Source: Ignavibacteria bacterium (GTDB lineage: Bacteria > Bacteroidota > Ignavibacteria > Kapaibacteriales > UBA4661). Taken from it: DNA of 5,948 nt. A program made the translations under genes and the position numbers. Where the stretch lies: the NCBI GenBank assembly GCA_013298375.1, contig JAAFHM010000308.1:1-5948 (forward strand). The letters are read 5' to 3'. The notes beneath the pieces are model-generated. The model had not been told where the DNA came from. It ran no database searches and saw only the letters and a program-made list of their open reading frames with translations. Shown here piece by piece: positions 5,160 to 5,948 of this stretch (positions within the stretch are counted from its first letter, which is position 1; every line of letters begins with the position of its first letter).

Positions 5160-5948
5160 ATTTGATGATTTGCACGGGCTTGATTACGGTTGCGCCGCCA
5201 GCGCGAATGCGGAGGAGGTACGCGCCGCTTGGCAGCGATTCCACCAGTGCAGAATAGGAGTGCGTTCCAGCACTTCTGAAGCCCAGAGGCAGCTCCATCA
5301 CCTGCTGTCCGAGCAGATTCACGATTTCCGCTTGCACGTGGGCGGCTTCGGGCAGCGCAAACTGCACGGTCAGTAGCGATGAAGCAGGGTTCGGGAATAC
5401 TGCCACGCCAAAAGCGTCATTATTGCTGATGGTGCGGACGCTTGTTGCCAAGCGCAGGGTGCGAATAACGTCGGTGCGATTGTCTTTGTTGGTGTCCAAA
5501 AGCTGCACGACACCACTTTGTGCGATATTGTCCCAGTTTTCAATCACAAACGTATGCGCTTCATTGGGATTCAGCGCAAGGCGCTCAAAGGTCTGCCCCA
5601 CGCCCCGCGAGAAAGAAATATCATAATTTTTCGCCACGGAAGCCGCTCCACTACTGGATTCCACCAAGACCGATTGCCCGTCGTTGATGAGATTTGCGGT
5701 GAGCGAATCGCCCGCCGTAATGCCGCGAAGCGTGATGCGGACAAAATTTTCCCAATCCGCTTTGGTAGCGTCCAATTTTGCCATCGTGAGCGTGGCTTCG
5801 GGAACAACGGAATTGGAGGTAAAGCGCACAACTTCGTTGGGAACATCAATGTTCATGCCCTGTCCGCGCACATCGTTTGCCGTCCAATCCACTCGCGCCG
5901 AAAAGCGGTCGCCGCTATTGAAAGCGAGGCTGTTTGGGGCGTTTGCTT
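5158..5948 (-). CDS. T9SS type A sorting-domain protein, C-terminal 262 codons (start outside the window)
   Basis: The frame is open to the right edge, so a GTG at 5892 is not a start; the protein continues upstream. Visible residues 1-180 are beta-rich and hydrophilic, with no enzyme motif I recognise. Residues 151-159 read DTNKDNRTD, a D-x-N-x-D-x-x-x-D pattern typical of calcium-binding loops. Residues 181-262 are a textbook type A T9SS sorting domain: VFPNPASS, a VQFALPEAAHVQAEIVNLLG strand pair, LPSGAYLLRI, and the tail KPVQIIK. The family role of this domain is targeting to the T9SS translocon after Sec export, followed by removal and often attachment to the cell surface. The gene ends with TAA 8 nt before the next cargo gene, so the two are probably co-transcribed. 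The passenger function is unknown. Confidence 0.92.
   Translation of the reverse strand, partial: ANAPNSLAFNSGDRFSARVDWTANDVRGQGMNIDVPNEVVRFTSNSVVPEATLTMAKLDATKADWENFVRITLRGITAGDSLTANLINDGQSVLVESSSGAASVAKNYDISFSRGVGQTFERLALNPNEAHTFVIENWDNIAQSGVVQLLDTNKDNRTDVIRTLRLATSVRTISNNDAFGVAVFPNPASSLLTVQFALPEAAHVQAEIVNLLGQQVMELPLGFRSAGTHSYSALVESLPSGAYLLRIRAGGATVIKPVQIIK

Noticed and set aside
4451..5257. Plus-strand open frame of 268 codons
   Set aside because: It lies opposite the well-supported T9SS cargo gene and spans its boundary with the upstream gene. The protein has no signal, domain or recognisable motif and no good ribosome binding site context; it is a shadow of minus-strand codon bias.
5890..5892. 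GTG as the start of the rightmost T9SS protein
   Set aside because: The frame continues upstream without a stop to the window edge, the fragment lacks a signal peptide, and a T9SS cargo must have one, so the real start is outside the window.

Overview
The window carries an envelope and secretion locus on the minus strand of a bacterium with a type IX secretion system (T9SS). Two consecutive products end in recognisable type A T9SS sorting domains. This points to the Bacteroidota/Chlorobiota (FCB) group. The moderately GC-rich composition and the style of the OmpA-like protein make me favour a Chlorobiota/Ignavibacteria/Kapabacteria-type lineage over a typical AT-rich flavobacterium; that placement is inference.

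All genes are read right to left. (1) 5948-5158: the last 262 codons of a secreted T9SS cargo protein whose start lies outside the window. (2) 5149-2687: a complete 820-residue secreted, multi-domain T9SS cargo protein, starting 8 nt after gene 1 stops. (3) 2690-342: a 782-residue outer-membrane protein with a predicted beta-barrel half and two OmpA-like domains. It overlaps gene 2 by 4 nt (ATGA), so genes 1-3 look like one translationally linked operon. (4) 213-1: the first 71 codons of a lipoprotein, with its own ribosome binding site, after a 128-nt gap; its end is outside the window. The two cargo proteins would be exported across the outer membrane and cell-attached or released. The OmpA-like protein and the lipoprotein would sit in the outer membrane and contact peptidoglycan.

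The least ordinary signal is a family of short palindromic repeats. Its arms are 13-mers of the form GCGAG-NNN-CTCGC in two types (core AGC or ACC; GCT or GGT on the other strand). Four hairpin units, each joining one arm of each type, occur in two clusters. One cluster (251-330) fills the gap between genes 3 and 4. The other (2561-2664) lies inside the beginning of gene 3. Start-site evidence (a good Shine-Dalgarno plus the ATGA overlap) implies this second cluster is translated, adding about 33 residues in front of the signal-peptide hydrophobic core. This resembles, by analogy only, the palindromic elements that invade reading frames in Rickettsia. I see no transposase, CRISPR array, tRNA or rRNA. 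The long plus-strand reading frames are shadows of the minus-strand genes.
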